Positions 1-8,308 of a stretch of DNA of 10,881 nt are shown here, one piece after another. This DNA comes from Anaerolineaceae bacterium UBA700. Lineage in GTDB: Bacteria > Chloroflexota > Anaerolineae > Anaerolineales > Anaerolineaceae. The notes beneath the pieces are model-generated. The model ran no database searches. It was not told the origin of the DNA and worked only from the letters and a program-made list of their open reading frames with translations. The translations under genes and the position numbers were made by a program. Numbering within the stretch: position 1 is the stretch's first letter; every line of letters begins with the position of its first letter. The stretch covers positions 1 to 10,881 of the forward strand of contig DBMK01000229.1 in the NCBI GenBank assembly GCA_002298885.1, read 5' to 3'.

Positions 1-32
1 CCAGCGCCAAATTATTGTTTTAACAAGGTGCC

Positions 33-3000
33 TTACGGTGTTATTTTGAAGATAGCCCCTGTCGAAGTCCCTTGCACATCTGGGAAATAGAACTGGTAGG
101 CGTGAGCGGGTAGAAGGCGGAATTCGCCTGCCTGAAGCGGGGTGAGCTGATAAGTAAGCTGGTAGGTGCCGGCGGGCAGGGTCGAGGCTACCCAGCGGAT
201 GTGGTCGTCGTACAGAGTCGGCGAGCCGAAGAACCAGCCGCCCCAGCCATTCCCGAACGGATTGCTTGAATCGAAAATAGGGAGCACATCGGGGGTCACC
301 GGCTGGGGGCTGGTCTTTAAAGTCAGGTCGACGATCTCAGCGCCAGCGGGGATGAAGTCCTCCACTACAACCGAATACATCGGATGGGGCACGGTAACGG
401 TCAGCCGCACGAGCAGAGTCGGGTTGGCTACCGCAAGGCTCACGCTGCTGACCGGCTGGCAGTCGACCTTGCGGCAGTCTTGCCCTGCGGCATAGTACGC
501 CCGTGTAATGGAAAGGCCCTGGTCAAGCGCCGGCGCCGTTTCAACCGGGCGGTCCACCTGCAGGAAGGCCCGGTAATACAGGCGTCCATCCCCAGCCTCG
601 TGGGTCAGCTTCAAAGCATTCGGCGCATCCGGGCTTAGAGAGCTGAGCGGAACTCTGGCTTCAACCGGGGTCAGCGCGTTGGCGCCTCCCGCCTGCCCAT
701 TGAGCAAAGGCGAACCATTAAGGGTCGCCGAAAAAGCAAAGCTGGCCTGCAGGTCCCCGGTGCCCTGCAGCGTGTCTGCAAGAGCCAGTAAGATCCACGC
801 CGATTCGAAGCTCGAATCCCAGCCGCCGGTGAAACGCCGGTGGGCCACCAGGTTTCGCACGCCGTCTGCAAGCAGAGGTGAGGCCGGGTCGAAGTGAGCC
901 AGTGCAGTCAGCACCACTGCAGTTGTAAAGTTGGCCGAGGCGTAATTCACCTGGGCGTTATCGGCGCTCGTCTCCCAATATGCTCCGCTGGAAGAACGTA
1001 AGGCATGGGTAGAAAGGTCAGAAAGGATCTCCCTGGCGCGGGGATCTCCCGCTTTTTTGGCGTCCAGCGTCATGGCCAGCAGGGCTTTCGCCCATGGCGA
1101 AAGGCGATTCCAGACGGCGTACAGGCCTCCGGCATCCTGGACCGAGCTTCCAGAGACTTGAAGCGCATAGACTTCGAAAGACAGGCGGTCCAGCATCCAA
1201 TCCTTGCTGTCCTTGGCTGGCGCAATCAACCCGGCCTGGACGTAGGTCTGAGCCTTGGAAATTACCCCGGCATCGACGAACAAGCCGGCCTTTACGGCAC
1301 GCGCCAATCCGAACAGCACGTAAGCCGTCAGGTAAGTATCGCTGTCCTCTCCAGAAGCCCAACCCCAACCTCCATCCTTATTTTGAATATCCAGGATGGA
1401 TTGCAACCCGGTTTGAATTTCGGCTTGAAGCTGTTCTTTAAGGTTTGGCTGGTTAAGCCCCAGGTCCTGCAGGATGCGCAGCGTTTCCAGGTTGGGCAGC
1501 AGGCGCGAGAGCACCGGTTCCGTAAAGTCACCGGGGAATGCGTCCATCGCCTTCAAGCCATCCAAAATGGCCGCTGCCAGCGACGGGGCGGCCTCTACTC
1601 GCAGCTCGCCGCCGGTGGGGGTGAAGGAGCGCGGGATGCTGACTACCTCGAGCTGCTCGCCTGCCTCGGAAAGGATGCCGCTGGTGCCGTAGGTCTGGGG
1701 CGAGCTGTAAACCTCCACCGGGATCGATCCGAGCGCCGGCCGGGATGCATCCTGCAGATCGTTGGCGCGGGCAGAGAAGAGCAAATCGGCCTTGGCTGTA
1801 TCCTGAACCTTGACCCACCAGCTCACGCGCTGACGGCCGTTTGCTTGTACGTTCACCTTCTGATTGGCCTGTGCCGGATCATCCAGGTCCAGGCCACTGG
1901 CCTGGATCGAGACGTCCACGTTCAGCGCCTGGGCCGTATTATTATTGACCATGGCTGCCAGCTCGACGTGGTCGCCGGCCACCAAAAAACGCGGGGTCAA
2001 CGGGCGGATCAGCAAGTCTTTCGTGACCACAACCTCCTTCACCGCCTCGCCAACGCGCGAATCCTGGCTCAGGCCGCGCACGGTCACCACCCAGGTCGTG
2101 AGGTTATCCGGCAGCTTGAGCGAGACTTCGGCTGCTCCGTTGGCATCCGTGAGGATATCGCCGTTCCAGTAAGCCGTATCCTGGAAGTTCTGGCGTACCG
2201 AAGGCGGCGCTGCCAGTCCGCCACCTCCGCCTCCGCGGCCTCCCGGCTCTTGAACAGCCAGCCGCCTACCGGATGCGCTTAATGACAGGCTGCTGGACAC
2301 GCCCAGGGGCTGCGGATCGTAGAAAGCCTTACGGATATCGGGCGCATTGGGGTCCGCCAGCGCCAGTACGGCTTTATCCACGACACTCAGCGAAAATTCA
2401 CCCTGGACCGGCTTCCCCTGGCTGTCTTTGACCAGGATGGAGAATTTCACGTCACCGGACGGCTGAACTTGAGCCGGTTGGGGCGTGAGGTCCACCTGGA
2501 GGATCTCAGCATCCGGCTTGACTTTTAGCTCGACGTAGCCAACCCGGAAATCGGGCTGCTGGTTCGCATTTTTCCCCAACAGGATCACCGAAACGTACAC
2601 GTTCGGAGCGTCTTCAGCGCTCAGCGGCAGGTCGAGCGCATAACTCGACCCGGAAACGGTGGTCACGATCGAACGCATTACCTTTCCCCGCTCCACGGTG
2701 ATCAGGGCCAGCGCAGCATCGCCCAACGGGTTTGGAATGAAGATCCTGGCTTTCGCCCCGGCGGTATATTCATCTGCATCGGCAGTCAGGGGAATCTGCT
2801 GGTTCGGCAGCGCCGGCCAGGTTGTGCTGCCCTCTCCCCCGGCCCAAAATAAAACCTGGGTATGGGCCGTCTGGCCCTGGGCCGACTTTTCGCGCACGTC
2901 AACCAGGTAGGTGCCGGCTGAGGGCGGGGTGAAGGCAATACGCGCCTGGCCCTGGGCGTCGGTCTGGAAATCCGTGCTGCCTACGTCGCTGTACTCGACC

Positions 3001-6000
3001 AGCATTAACGGAAGGCTGGATGCTGGAGTCCAATCCGGGTTATCCTTCCAGGTTGCCTTTTTGAATGCAGCAGTCAACGACTGGTTCCCGTATGGTTTAG
3101 CCTGCCAATCGACGGTCTGGACCGAAAAGCCAGCTTCCTGCTTGGCCTGGCCGCTCCACGCTTCCGGCTTGACGCCGATGTAGAAATTTGCTGGATGCAG
3201 GGTCATTTGGGCGTGGGCGCTGACCGGGAAATCGCCCTGGCCGTTCAGATCTACGTTCAGTTGGAGCTGCTGGATGTTGCCGGGAGAGACACTTTGCAGC
3301 ATATCCGCCGGGACTTTGATCATCGCCGTCCCATCGGTGCCAATCGTGCCCTGGCCGTTGGCGACAAATTTTCCCATACCCTGGTCGAGCGAATACAACA
3401 GCGGGGCAAAACTCTGTGGATCGAACGTGCCCGTCTGGTAAAGCCCCGGGATATTGAAATACGAGCGGCTGCTGGTCAAGGTCCAGTTGAAGCTCAGGTT
3501 ATCCGCCGGCGCGCCGAAGAAATACAGCGCTTTTACGGTTGCCGTCATGTCCTCGGTCACGTTCTGTTCGGCCTTGCTGAATGCCACGCTCAGGTCGATC
3601 TCCGGCTTGCGGTAATCCGCCACCTGGAAGGGCAGGTAGCTCCCGGTCACCTCTTCGACTTCCATATGGTAGAACCCGGGTTGGGCAGCCGCGGGCAGAG
3701 TGTAGCTGGCGCTCCCGGCGCCGAAATCTGACAAGTTGACGGGAACCTTAGCCAGCAAGGGCTGCTCGCCGCTGGCCGGAGAGTAATCCCCAAATATTCT
3801 GATTGTGAGCTTCTTAAGGCTAGAGAGCGAATAGCGGCCGTTGTACTCCTGGCGCAGCACGGCGCGCAGGTCAATCGTCTGCCCAGGGCGGTAAATTGGC
3901 CTATCGGTATACAGGTACACAAACGGCTGGTTCCCCGAAGTTGTGGTGGAAAGGCCAAATTCCCATGCCCCCAATCCGCTGTTCCAGGTGGAGAGGCTCA
4001 GCGAAAAATTGGGGTCTCCCGGTTTGCCGCTTACTGCATAGACCGGGGCGTACGGATCGCTGCGGGTCGGGGTCGACAGGCTAGCGGTGCCGTTGCCATC
4101 CGTCGTCACCTCTCCCAAACTGGCCAGCGCGCCCTTGTTGTCCTGGTAAAGGCTAATTTTTGCTCCGGAAAGAGGCTTGTTCGAATCGAGGCTGACGGCC
4201 CACACGAAGACCTCGTTTGCGCTGACTTTCAGTGTCAACTGGATATTACTTACCACCATTAGCAATGAAGCTGGCGCCGGAGTTGGTTTCGGCAGGTCGG
4301 GGGATTGAATAACGTAATAATAGAGCCCCGGTTTCAGGCCGCTACCATCCGGGGTGATGGGTATTTCTACCGGAGCGTTTTTATCCGGCGGCAGGTCGAT
4401 GGTCTTGCTGAAACTGGAGAGCTGCGGCCCCTGGAATTTCTGTTGGCGGTCGAAAGCGGCGATATTGGCGGCTGTGACGAAATCCTCCAGGCTCAGGCCG
4501 GCGTATCTGACCGTCAGGTTCTTTACATTGGCTGCCTGAGCCGGCAGGGCGGTATCGTTGGGGGTAAGGAAAACACTGCCGGTAAAACTGTCGGGGATGT
4601 TGATATTCAAGCTGGGCTGGAGCGCGCCGGTCTTGAACTTAAAAACATACGGAGCTTTGAGTTTTTGGCCCCAGTTGTCCGCCAGATCTTCGCTGATGGT
4701 AAGGGTGTAATCAGCGCTGGCTGCGAACGTGCCTGAAAGATAGACGTCCGTTCCCTCGGAGCCGGCGTTAGCGTTGAAAACATCTACAGCCGGGTCAAAA
4801 GAGAAGAATCTTTCCAAATTGCGTGTGTTTGCCAGGGGTGCGGTGAAATAGAAATGCAGTGAAGCGAAACCATTGGTGATACGCAGCGGCTGCCCGGCGG
4901 CCAGGTCCACCCCGGCAACGCCCATCGGTGCCACCGTGGTCAGTTTGGCCGAATAATCCTTTCCCAGGGGGGTGCCCCCGCTGGATTGAGCCTTTCCGGA
5001 CAGGGTAAGGGTGTAATCGGCGGCTCGGCGCAGCAGGGCATCCGGTTTGAAGGTCATCACCGCGCCCTGCTCGTTCCAGCTCGTCTTGCCCGGCACTGGG
5101 CTGCCGTCCTGATCGAGGAGAGAGAAGTTCTGGGCGACACTGGCCGGGTCCATCGCCTGGTCGAAGGTCAGCACAACCGGCGCATCCAGATAGACGCGGC
5201 TCGTCTCTGCCGGCGTTACCTGCATCAGCGAAGGTTTGCGGGTGGTGAAGGACCAATCCGGCAGGGAGGCCGCCGCCCACCCAATACCGTCGGTGCTTAC
5301 CAGGTCCTTGTTCAAATTCACGGAGTACTTGACGCCCCCAGCTAGTCCGGGAGCGGGATAAAAAATGTAGGTGCTGGTATTCAGCCACTCGCCGCGGCCC
5401 TTGGCGGACGGCTCCAGGCTGAACGCCGCCGGAGCCTGCGTGGCGTCTCCGCCCAGGGGGACGATCGGCCGGTTGAAGGTCACCAACACGGCATCGCCCG
5501 GGCCGACCGAGCTTGCGTCCGGCAGAGGCAGGCGTTCCACCGCCTGGAATCCGGCTGCCGTGTGAAAAGAAATGTCTACCGGCGCGCTCAAAGGCAAACC
5601 TTTGGCCGCCCGCGCCTTGGTCGACAGGGTAACCGTCAAGGAAGTATCCTTGGGCAGCGGCTGGTCGGGGGTGAAGCTGACCGAATAATCATTCAGCCAT
5701 TTGAAGCTGCCTGCAACGGGCGGTTGAGCCTGCAGCGCAGCTTCGACGGTTCCCTTTTCCATAGCCTGGTTGAAATAGAAGATAAAGGGCTGCTTGAGCC
5801 CGATTTCACTTTCCGGTAGGGGAGCCGATTCCACCAGGGCGGGCGGCAGGTTCACCGGAAGTTGGGTAGGCTGCGGCGGGAACGTGGGCGCTGGTGTGTC
5901 TGTAGGCAGGGCAGGCGGGGTTTGCGTCGGCACGCCGGGCACGGTTACATTGCAGGCCAGGCCGGTCAGCACGACGATCAAAGTCAAAACCGAAAGCAGC

Positions 6001-6041
6001 CGGAAGCCCCGGCGCCTCGAGGTGGCGGGATATTCAATCAT
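33..6041 (-). CDS. Alpha-2-macroglobulin-like lipoprotein without thioester
   Basis: Giant exported protein of the bacterial alpha-2-macroglobulin family, which traps proteases that cleave a bait region. Numbering here is from an upstream ATG at 6059. The preferred start is residue 7 (6041), because AAAGGAAG lies 7 nt before it and the upstream ATG has no Shine-Dalgarno, giving about 2002 aa. RRR plus a hydrophobic stretch (21-35) and Cys36 form a lipoprotein signal, although the lipobox (GLAC) is imperfect; a Pro/Thr linker follows. Next come about four Ig-like Big_5-type domains (76-478), the MG2 signature TDRPIYRPGQ (718-727), a bait-region domain (about 1090-1285), the A2M domain starting NFQDTAYWN (1291), a helical thioester-type domain (about 1485-1765, with GGWGWASGEDSDTYLTAY) and a C-terminal MG-like domain. 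The thioester Cys and Gln are replaced (F1512, P1515). The family call is firm; protease trapping is inferred. Confidence 0.93.
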   Translation of the reverse strand: MIEYPATSRRRGFRLLSVLTLIVVLTGLACNVTVPGVPTQTPPALPTDTPAPTFPPQPTQLPVNLPPALVESAPLPESEIGLKQPFIFYFNQAMEKGTVEAALQAQPPVAGSFKWLNDYSVSFTPDQPLPKDTSLTVTLSTKARAAKGLPLSAPVDISFHTAAGFQAVERLPLPDASSVGPGDAVLVTFNRPIVPLGGDATQAPAAFSLEPSAKGRGEWLNTSTYIFYPAPGLAGGVKYSVNLNKDLVSTDGIGWAAASLPDWSFTTRKPSLMQVTPAETSRVYLDAPVVLTFDQAMDPASVAQNFSLLDQDGSPVPGKTSWNEQGAVMTFKPDALLRRAADYTLTLSGKAQSSGGTPLGKDYSAKLTTVAPMGVAGVDLAAGQPLRITNGFASLHFYFTAPLANTRNLERFFSFDPAVDVFNANAGSEGTDVYLSGTFAASADYTLTISEDLADNWGQKLKAPYVFKFKTGALQPSLNINIPDSFTGSVFLTPNDTALPAQAANVKNLTVRYAGLSLEDFVTAANIAAFDRQQKFQGPQLSSFSKTIDLPPDKNAPVEIPITPDGSGLKPGLYYYVIQSPDLPKPTPAPASLLMVVSNIQLTLKVSANEVFVWAVSLDSNKPLSGAKISLYQDNKGALASLGEVTTDGNGTASLSTPTRSDPYAPVYAVSGKPGDPNFSLSLSTWNSGLGAWEFGLSTTTSGNQPFVYLYTDRPIYRPGQTIDLRAVLRQEYNGRYSLSSLKKLTIRIFGDYSPASGEQPLLAKVPVNLSDFGAGSASYTLPAAAQPGFYHMEVEEVTGSYLPFQVADYRKPEIDLSVAFSKAEQNVTEDMTATVKALYFFGAPADNLSFNWTLTSSRSYFNIPGLYQTGTFDPQSFAPLLYSLDQGMGKFVANGQGTIGTDGTAMIKVPADMLQSVSPGNIQQLQLNVDLNGQGDFPVSAHAQMTLHPANFYIGVKPEAWSGQAKQEAGFSVQTVDWQAKPYGNQSLTAAFKKATWKDNPDWTPASSLPLMLVEYSDVGSTDFQTDAQGQARIAFTPPSAGTYLVDVREKSAQGQTAHTQVLFWAGGEGSTTWPALPNQQIPLTADADEYTAGAKARIFIPNPLGDAALALITVERGKVMRSIVTTVSGSSYALDLPLSAEDAPNVYVSVILLGKNANQQPDFRVGYVELKVKPDAEILQVDLTPQPAQVQPSGDVKFSILVKDSQGKPVQGEFSLSVVDKAVLALADPNAPDIRKAFYDPQPLGVSSSLSLSASGRRLAVQEPGGRGGGGGGLAAPPSVRQNFQDTAYWNGDILTDANGAAEVSLKLPDNLTTWVVTVRGLSQDSRVGEAVKEVVVTKDLLIRPLTPRFLVAGDHVELAAMVNNNTAQALNVDVSIQASGLDLDDPAQANQKVNVQANGRQRVSWWVKVQDTAKADLLFSARANDLQDASRPALGSIPVEVYSSPQTYGTSGILSEAGEQLEVVSIPRSFTPTGGELRVEAAPSLAAAILDGLKAMDAFPGDFTEPVLSRLLPNLETLRILQDLGLNQPNLKEQLQAEIQTGLQSILDIQNKDGGWGWASGEDSDTYLTAYVLFGLARAVKAGLFVDAGVISKAQTYVQAGLIAPAKDSKDWMLDRLSFEVYALQVSGSSVQDAGGLYAVWNRLSPWAKALLAMTLDAKKAGDPRAREILSDLSTHALRSSSGAYWETSADNAQVNYASANFTTAVVLTALAHFDPASPLLADGVRNLVAHRRFTGGWDSSFESAWILLALADTLQGTGDLQASFAFSATLNGSPLLNGQAGGANALTPVEARVPLSSLSPDAPNALKLTHEAGDGRLYYRAFLQVDRPVETAPALDQGLSITRAYYAAGQDCRKVDCQPVSSVSLAVANPTLLVRLTVTVPHPMYSVVVEDFIPAGAEIVDLTLKTSPQPVTPDVLPIFDSSNPFGNGWGGWFFGSPTLYDDHIRWVASTLPAGTYQLTYQLTPLQAGEFRLLPAHAYQFYFPDVQGTSTGAIFKITP

Positions 6042-6048
6042 CAGGATG

Positions 6049-6056
6049 CTTCCTTT
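6049..6056 (-). promoter_or_regulatory. Shine-Dalgarno deciding the macroglobulin start
   Basis: The minus strand reads AAAGGAAG, then 7 nt, then ATG at 6041. The more upstream in-frame ATG at 6059 is preceded by CCGCAGTTATTCAT, which has no purine-rich match. The 6041 start is therefore preferred. It also leaves a more typical signal-peptide n-region (IEYPATSRRR). Confidence 0.7.
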
Positions 6057-6081
6057 CATATGAATAACTGCGGACGATTTG

Positions 6082-6109
6082 ATTATAGTACATCTGCAGG
6101 CTGTGCAAA
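6082..6109 (-). promoter_or_regulatory. Putative sigma-70 type promoter of the macroglobulin gene
   Basis: The minus strand carries TTTGCA (6109-6104), a 16-nt spacer and a perfect TATAAT (6087-6082). Transcription would start near 6075, about 34 nt before the preferred ATG. It lies downstream of the hairpin at 6125-6165, so the macroglobulin gene is probably its own transcription unit. The -10 is strong and the -35 only partly matches. Confidence 0.55.
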
Positions 6110-6124
6110 CCGGATAGAAACGGA

Positions 6125-6165
6125 AACGGTGTTGTTAGGAGGCGCAGCCGCCCAACAACACCGTT
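6125..6165 (-). terminator. Hairpin terminator after the permease genes
   Basis: A perfect 12-bp inverted repeat, AACGGTGTTGTT and AACAACACCGTT, encloses a GC-rich inner stem (GG/CC and GGC/GCC pairs with a GCA loop). It lies 20 bases past the DppC-like stop. On the minus strand the hairpin is followed by TCCGTTTCTATCC, which is T-rich but not a clean T-run. It is therefore a good structural terminator or attenuator candidate, with efficiency unknown. Confidence 0.6.
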
Positions 6166-6184
6166 CTATGCAAGATAAATAATA

Positions 6185-7117
6185 TCAGGCCTTGTTAACG
6201 CCGCGCAGGCGGGGATCGAGGGCGTCACGCAGGCCGTCGCCGATCAGGTTGAACGAAAGCACGGTCAGCATGATTGCCAGGCCCGGGAAGAAGACCAGGT
6301 GGGGCGCATTGAAGACGCTCTCCGCTTCGGAGCCCAACATCAGGCCCCATTCGGGCGTGGGCGGCTGGGCTCCGAGACCGAGGAAGCTCAGGGCGGCCGC
6401 ATTCAAAATGGCCGAGGCAATCCCCAGCGTCCCCTGCACGATCAAGGGCGTGAGGGCATTGGGCAAAATGCGGGTAAATATCAGGCGCAGGTTGCTGGCG
6501 CCGAGTGCCCGGGATGCGTCAACGTATTCCAGGTTTTTTACCGCCAGCACGCTGCTGCGCACGACGCGGGCGTAAATCGGGATCGAAACGATGCCGATTG
6601 CCAGAAGCGCATTGTACAGCCCGGGACCCAGCACGGATACGATGGCGATCGCCAGCAGCAGGCTGGGAAATGCCATGAGGATATCCATGGCACGCATGAC
6701 CAGCGTATCCACCCATCCGCCCCAGAAACCGCTGACGGCGCCGATGATTCCACCCAAAATGATGGCGAAGGAGATGGTCAGGATGCCGATCTGCAAAGAA
6801 AGCTGCGATCCGTACAATACGCGTGAAAACAGGTCGCGATTGTTGCTGTCGATACCCATAATGTGTTCGGGCTGGTCTGCCGGGCAGCCCAAAATGTGAA
6901 TGCAAGGGCCTGAGCGCCGTTTAACATTTTCCAGGGGCACTGTAGGGTCATACGGAGCGATCACCGGTGAGAAAATGGCAATCAGCAGCAGGACAGTGAA
7001 AATGGCCAGCCCCACCTGCGCTGAGCGGTGGTGGATGAAGCGGCGCAGTGCCTCTACGGTCGGCGATTGGCGCGCCAGGATTGGTTCGTTGGCAAGGACA
7101 GGAACATCGATATTCAT
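6185..7117 (-). CDS. ABC importer permease, DppC/OppC type
   Basis: Inner-membrane permease of a peptide/nickel-type ABC importer (310 aa, normal for the family), pairing with the neighbouring DppB-like subunit to form the channel. An N-terminal OppC_N-like region with TM1 (about 34-54) is followed by an extracytoplasmic loop ending in MGIDSNNRDLFSRVLYG, the usual GTDxxGRD region in altered form. Five further membrane segments follow (about 105-130, 140-163, 165-188, 225-248, 274-295). The ATPase-docking EAA loop is clear: YVDASRALGASNLRLIFTRI (198-217), then LPNALTPL. The loop before it has a Cys pair (C72, C78). The ATG lies 6 nt after the upstream stop with only a weak GGAA Shine-Dalgarno, which suggests translational coupling. 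The substrate cannot be deduced from the permease; the dppC symbol is withheld for that reason. Confidence 0.93.
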   Translation of the reverse strand: MNIDVPVLANEPILARQSPTVEALRRFIHHRSAQVGLAIFTVLLLIAIFSPVIAPYDPTVPLENVKRRSGPCIHILGCPADQPEHIMGIDSNNRDLFSRVLYGSQLSLQIGILTISFAIILGGIIGAVSGFWGGWVDTLVMRAMDILMAFPSLLLAIAIVSVLGPGLYNALLAIGIVSIPIYARVVRSSVLAVKNLEYVDASRALGASNLRLIFTRILPNALTPLIVQGTLGIASAILNAAALSFLGLGAQPPTPEWGLMLGSEAESVFNAPHLVFFPGLAIMLTVLSFNLIGDGLRDALDPRLRGVNKA

Positions 7118-7123
7118 AAAGGG

Positions 7124-8200
7124 TTATTCCAATCGAATGCGGGGGTCAAGGTAGGCGTAGGACAGGTCGACGATCAAGTTTGCCAGCACGAAAATGACGG
7201 CAATAAAGACCACGAACCCCTGCACTACCGGATAATCGCGGGATAAAATGGCATTAACAAGCGCCGTCCCCATGCCGGGCAGCGTAAAAACAGTTTCGGT
7301 GAGAACAGCGCCGGATAATAACGCCCCCGTTTCCAATCCGATCACGGTCACGATGGGGATCAGGGCGTTGCGCAGGGCGTGCTTGGTAATCACGCGGGTC
7401 TTAACCAGACCTTTGGCCCGCGCCGTGCGGATGTAATCCTGGCCCAGCACGTCCAACAGACTGGAGCGGGTCATGCGGGCGATGGTTGCCATCGGAATTG
7501 TGCCCACTGCAAATGAGGGCAGGATCAAATGCCACAGGGCATCTTTCAGGACCGCAAAGTTGCCGGTCAGGATACTGTTCAAGACCACCGAATTCGACAT
7601 GAAGTTGACTGCAAACTTGGAAATTCCGGTCAGGTCCTGCAGGTTCCACACGGTTGCCAGAGGGGTTAGAGAAAGACCCGGGGTCAAACGCCCGGAAGGC
7701 GGGATGAATAACGGCGTGCCTTTAAAGACGAGGGAGAACACGTAAGCCAGCATCAACCCTAGCCAGAAAACGGGCATCGAAACGCCGATGTTTGCCAATA
7801 CCATGGTCAGGGTATCGATGATCGTATTACGGCGAAGCGCCGAAATTAACCCCAGCAATATTCCCACAATTGTCGAGAAAAGCATGGCCCCGAGCGTCAG
7901 CTCGAATGTCATCGGGAGCCGTTCGGAAATATAATCCAGAACCGGGCGATGGTATTGGATCGAATCGCCGAAATTCCCCTGTAAAACCTGCTGGATGTAA
8001 CGGCCAAATTGGACCATGATATTATCATTCAAGCCGAATCGTTCCCTGAACTGGGCGCATTGGGCCTGGGTTGCTTTCTCACCCATCATGGCAATGCAGG
8101 GATCGGCGGGGATGGCGCGCGCAATGACGAATGTTACCAGCAGGATGCCGATTAAAACCGGGACAATCAGTAAAAGGCGGCGGATCGTAAACTGGAGCAT
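7124..8200 (-). CDS. ABC importer permease, DppB/OppB type
   Basis: First permease subunit of the same importer (358 aa, slightly longer than the roughly 340 aa of DppB). The N-terminus MLQFTIRRLLLIVPVLIGI is the standard DppB opening and contains TM1 (8-29). An extracytoplasmic domain of about 70 residues with C35 and C48 follows, including FGLNDNIMVQFGRYI and GNFGDSI. Five more membrane segments lie at about 98-121, 131-158, 220-243, 280-302 and 325-347. The EAA loop is DYIRTARAKGLVKTRV, then HALRNALIP (255-283). The extra length is a loop of about 50 residues between TM3 and TM4 (about 165-218). The start ATG has AAGGAA 3 nt upstream. It is co-directional with the binding protein 211 nt upstream and overlaps nothing. 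Confidence 0.93.
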   Translation of the reverse strand: MLQFTIRRLLLIVPVLIGILLVTFVIARAIPADPCIAMMGEKATQAQCAQFRERFGLNDNIMVQFGRYIQQVLQGNFGDSIQYHRPVLDYISERLPMTFELTLGAMLFSTIVGILLGLISALRRNTIIDTLTMVLANIGVSMPVFWLGLMLAYVFSLVFKGTPLFIPPSGRLTPGLSLTPLATVWNLQDLTGISKFAVNFMSNSVVLNSILTGNFAVLKDALWHLILPSFAVGTIPMATIARMTRSSLLDVLGQDYIRTARAKGLVKTRVITKHALRNALIPIVTVIGLETGALLSGAVLTETVFTLPGMGTALVNAILSRDYPVVQGFVVFIAVIFVLANLIVDLSYAYLDPRIRLE

Positions 8201-8203
8201 GAT

Positions 8204-8209
8204 TTCCTT
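8204..8209 (-). promoter_or_regulatory. Ribosome-binding site of the DppB-like gene
   Basis: The minus strand reads ATAAGGAAATC directly before ATG at 8200. Spacing is short but usable, and it supports the chosen start. Confidence 0.55.
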
Positions 8210-8264
8210 ATGCGTGCCCTTTCAAGGATTTCGATTGTGTAAATCCGACTAAACTAGGTGGTTA

Positions 8265-8308
8265 ACAGGGTGGGGCACAACAGTGAACGACTGCCATGCC
8301 CCACCTGT
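8265..8308 (-). promoter_or_regulatory. Intercistronic hairpin between binding protein and permeases
   Basis: GGTGGGGCA (8269-8277) pairs perfectly with TGCCCCACC (8297-8305). Three more pairs, ACA with TGT, form across one bulged base. The loop can fold further through CAGT and ACTG. On the minus strand the hairpin is followed by CTGTTAACCACC without a T-run, so it looks less like a full terminator than like an attenuator or a 3' mRNA stabiliser. Such an element would allow more binding protein than permease to be made, as known for malE-malF type operons. Its function is inferred. Confidence 0.6.

Noticed and set aside
1..32. Possible terminator after the macroglobulin stop (TTGTT/AACAA)
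   Set aside because: The stem is only about 5 bp of A-T pairs with a minimal loop, and the window ends before any tail can be judged.
1005..2282. 425-codon open frame on the plus strand
   Set aside because: It lies wholly antisense to the conserved A2M and thioester-type domains. Its product is basic and of mixed composition with no recognisable motif, as expected from a GC-rich shadow frame.
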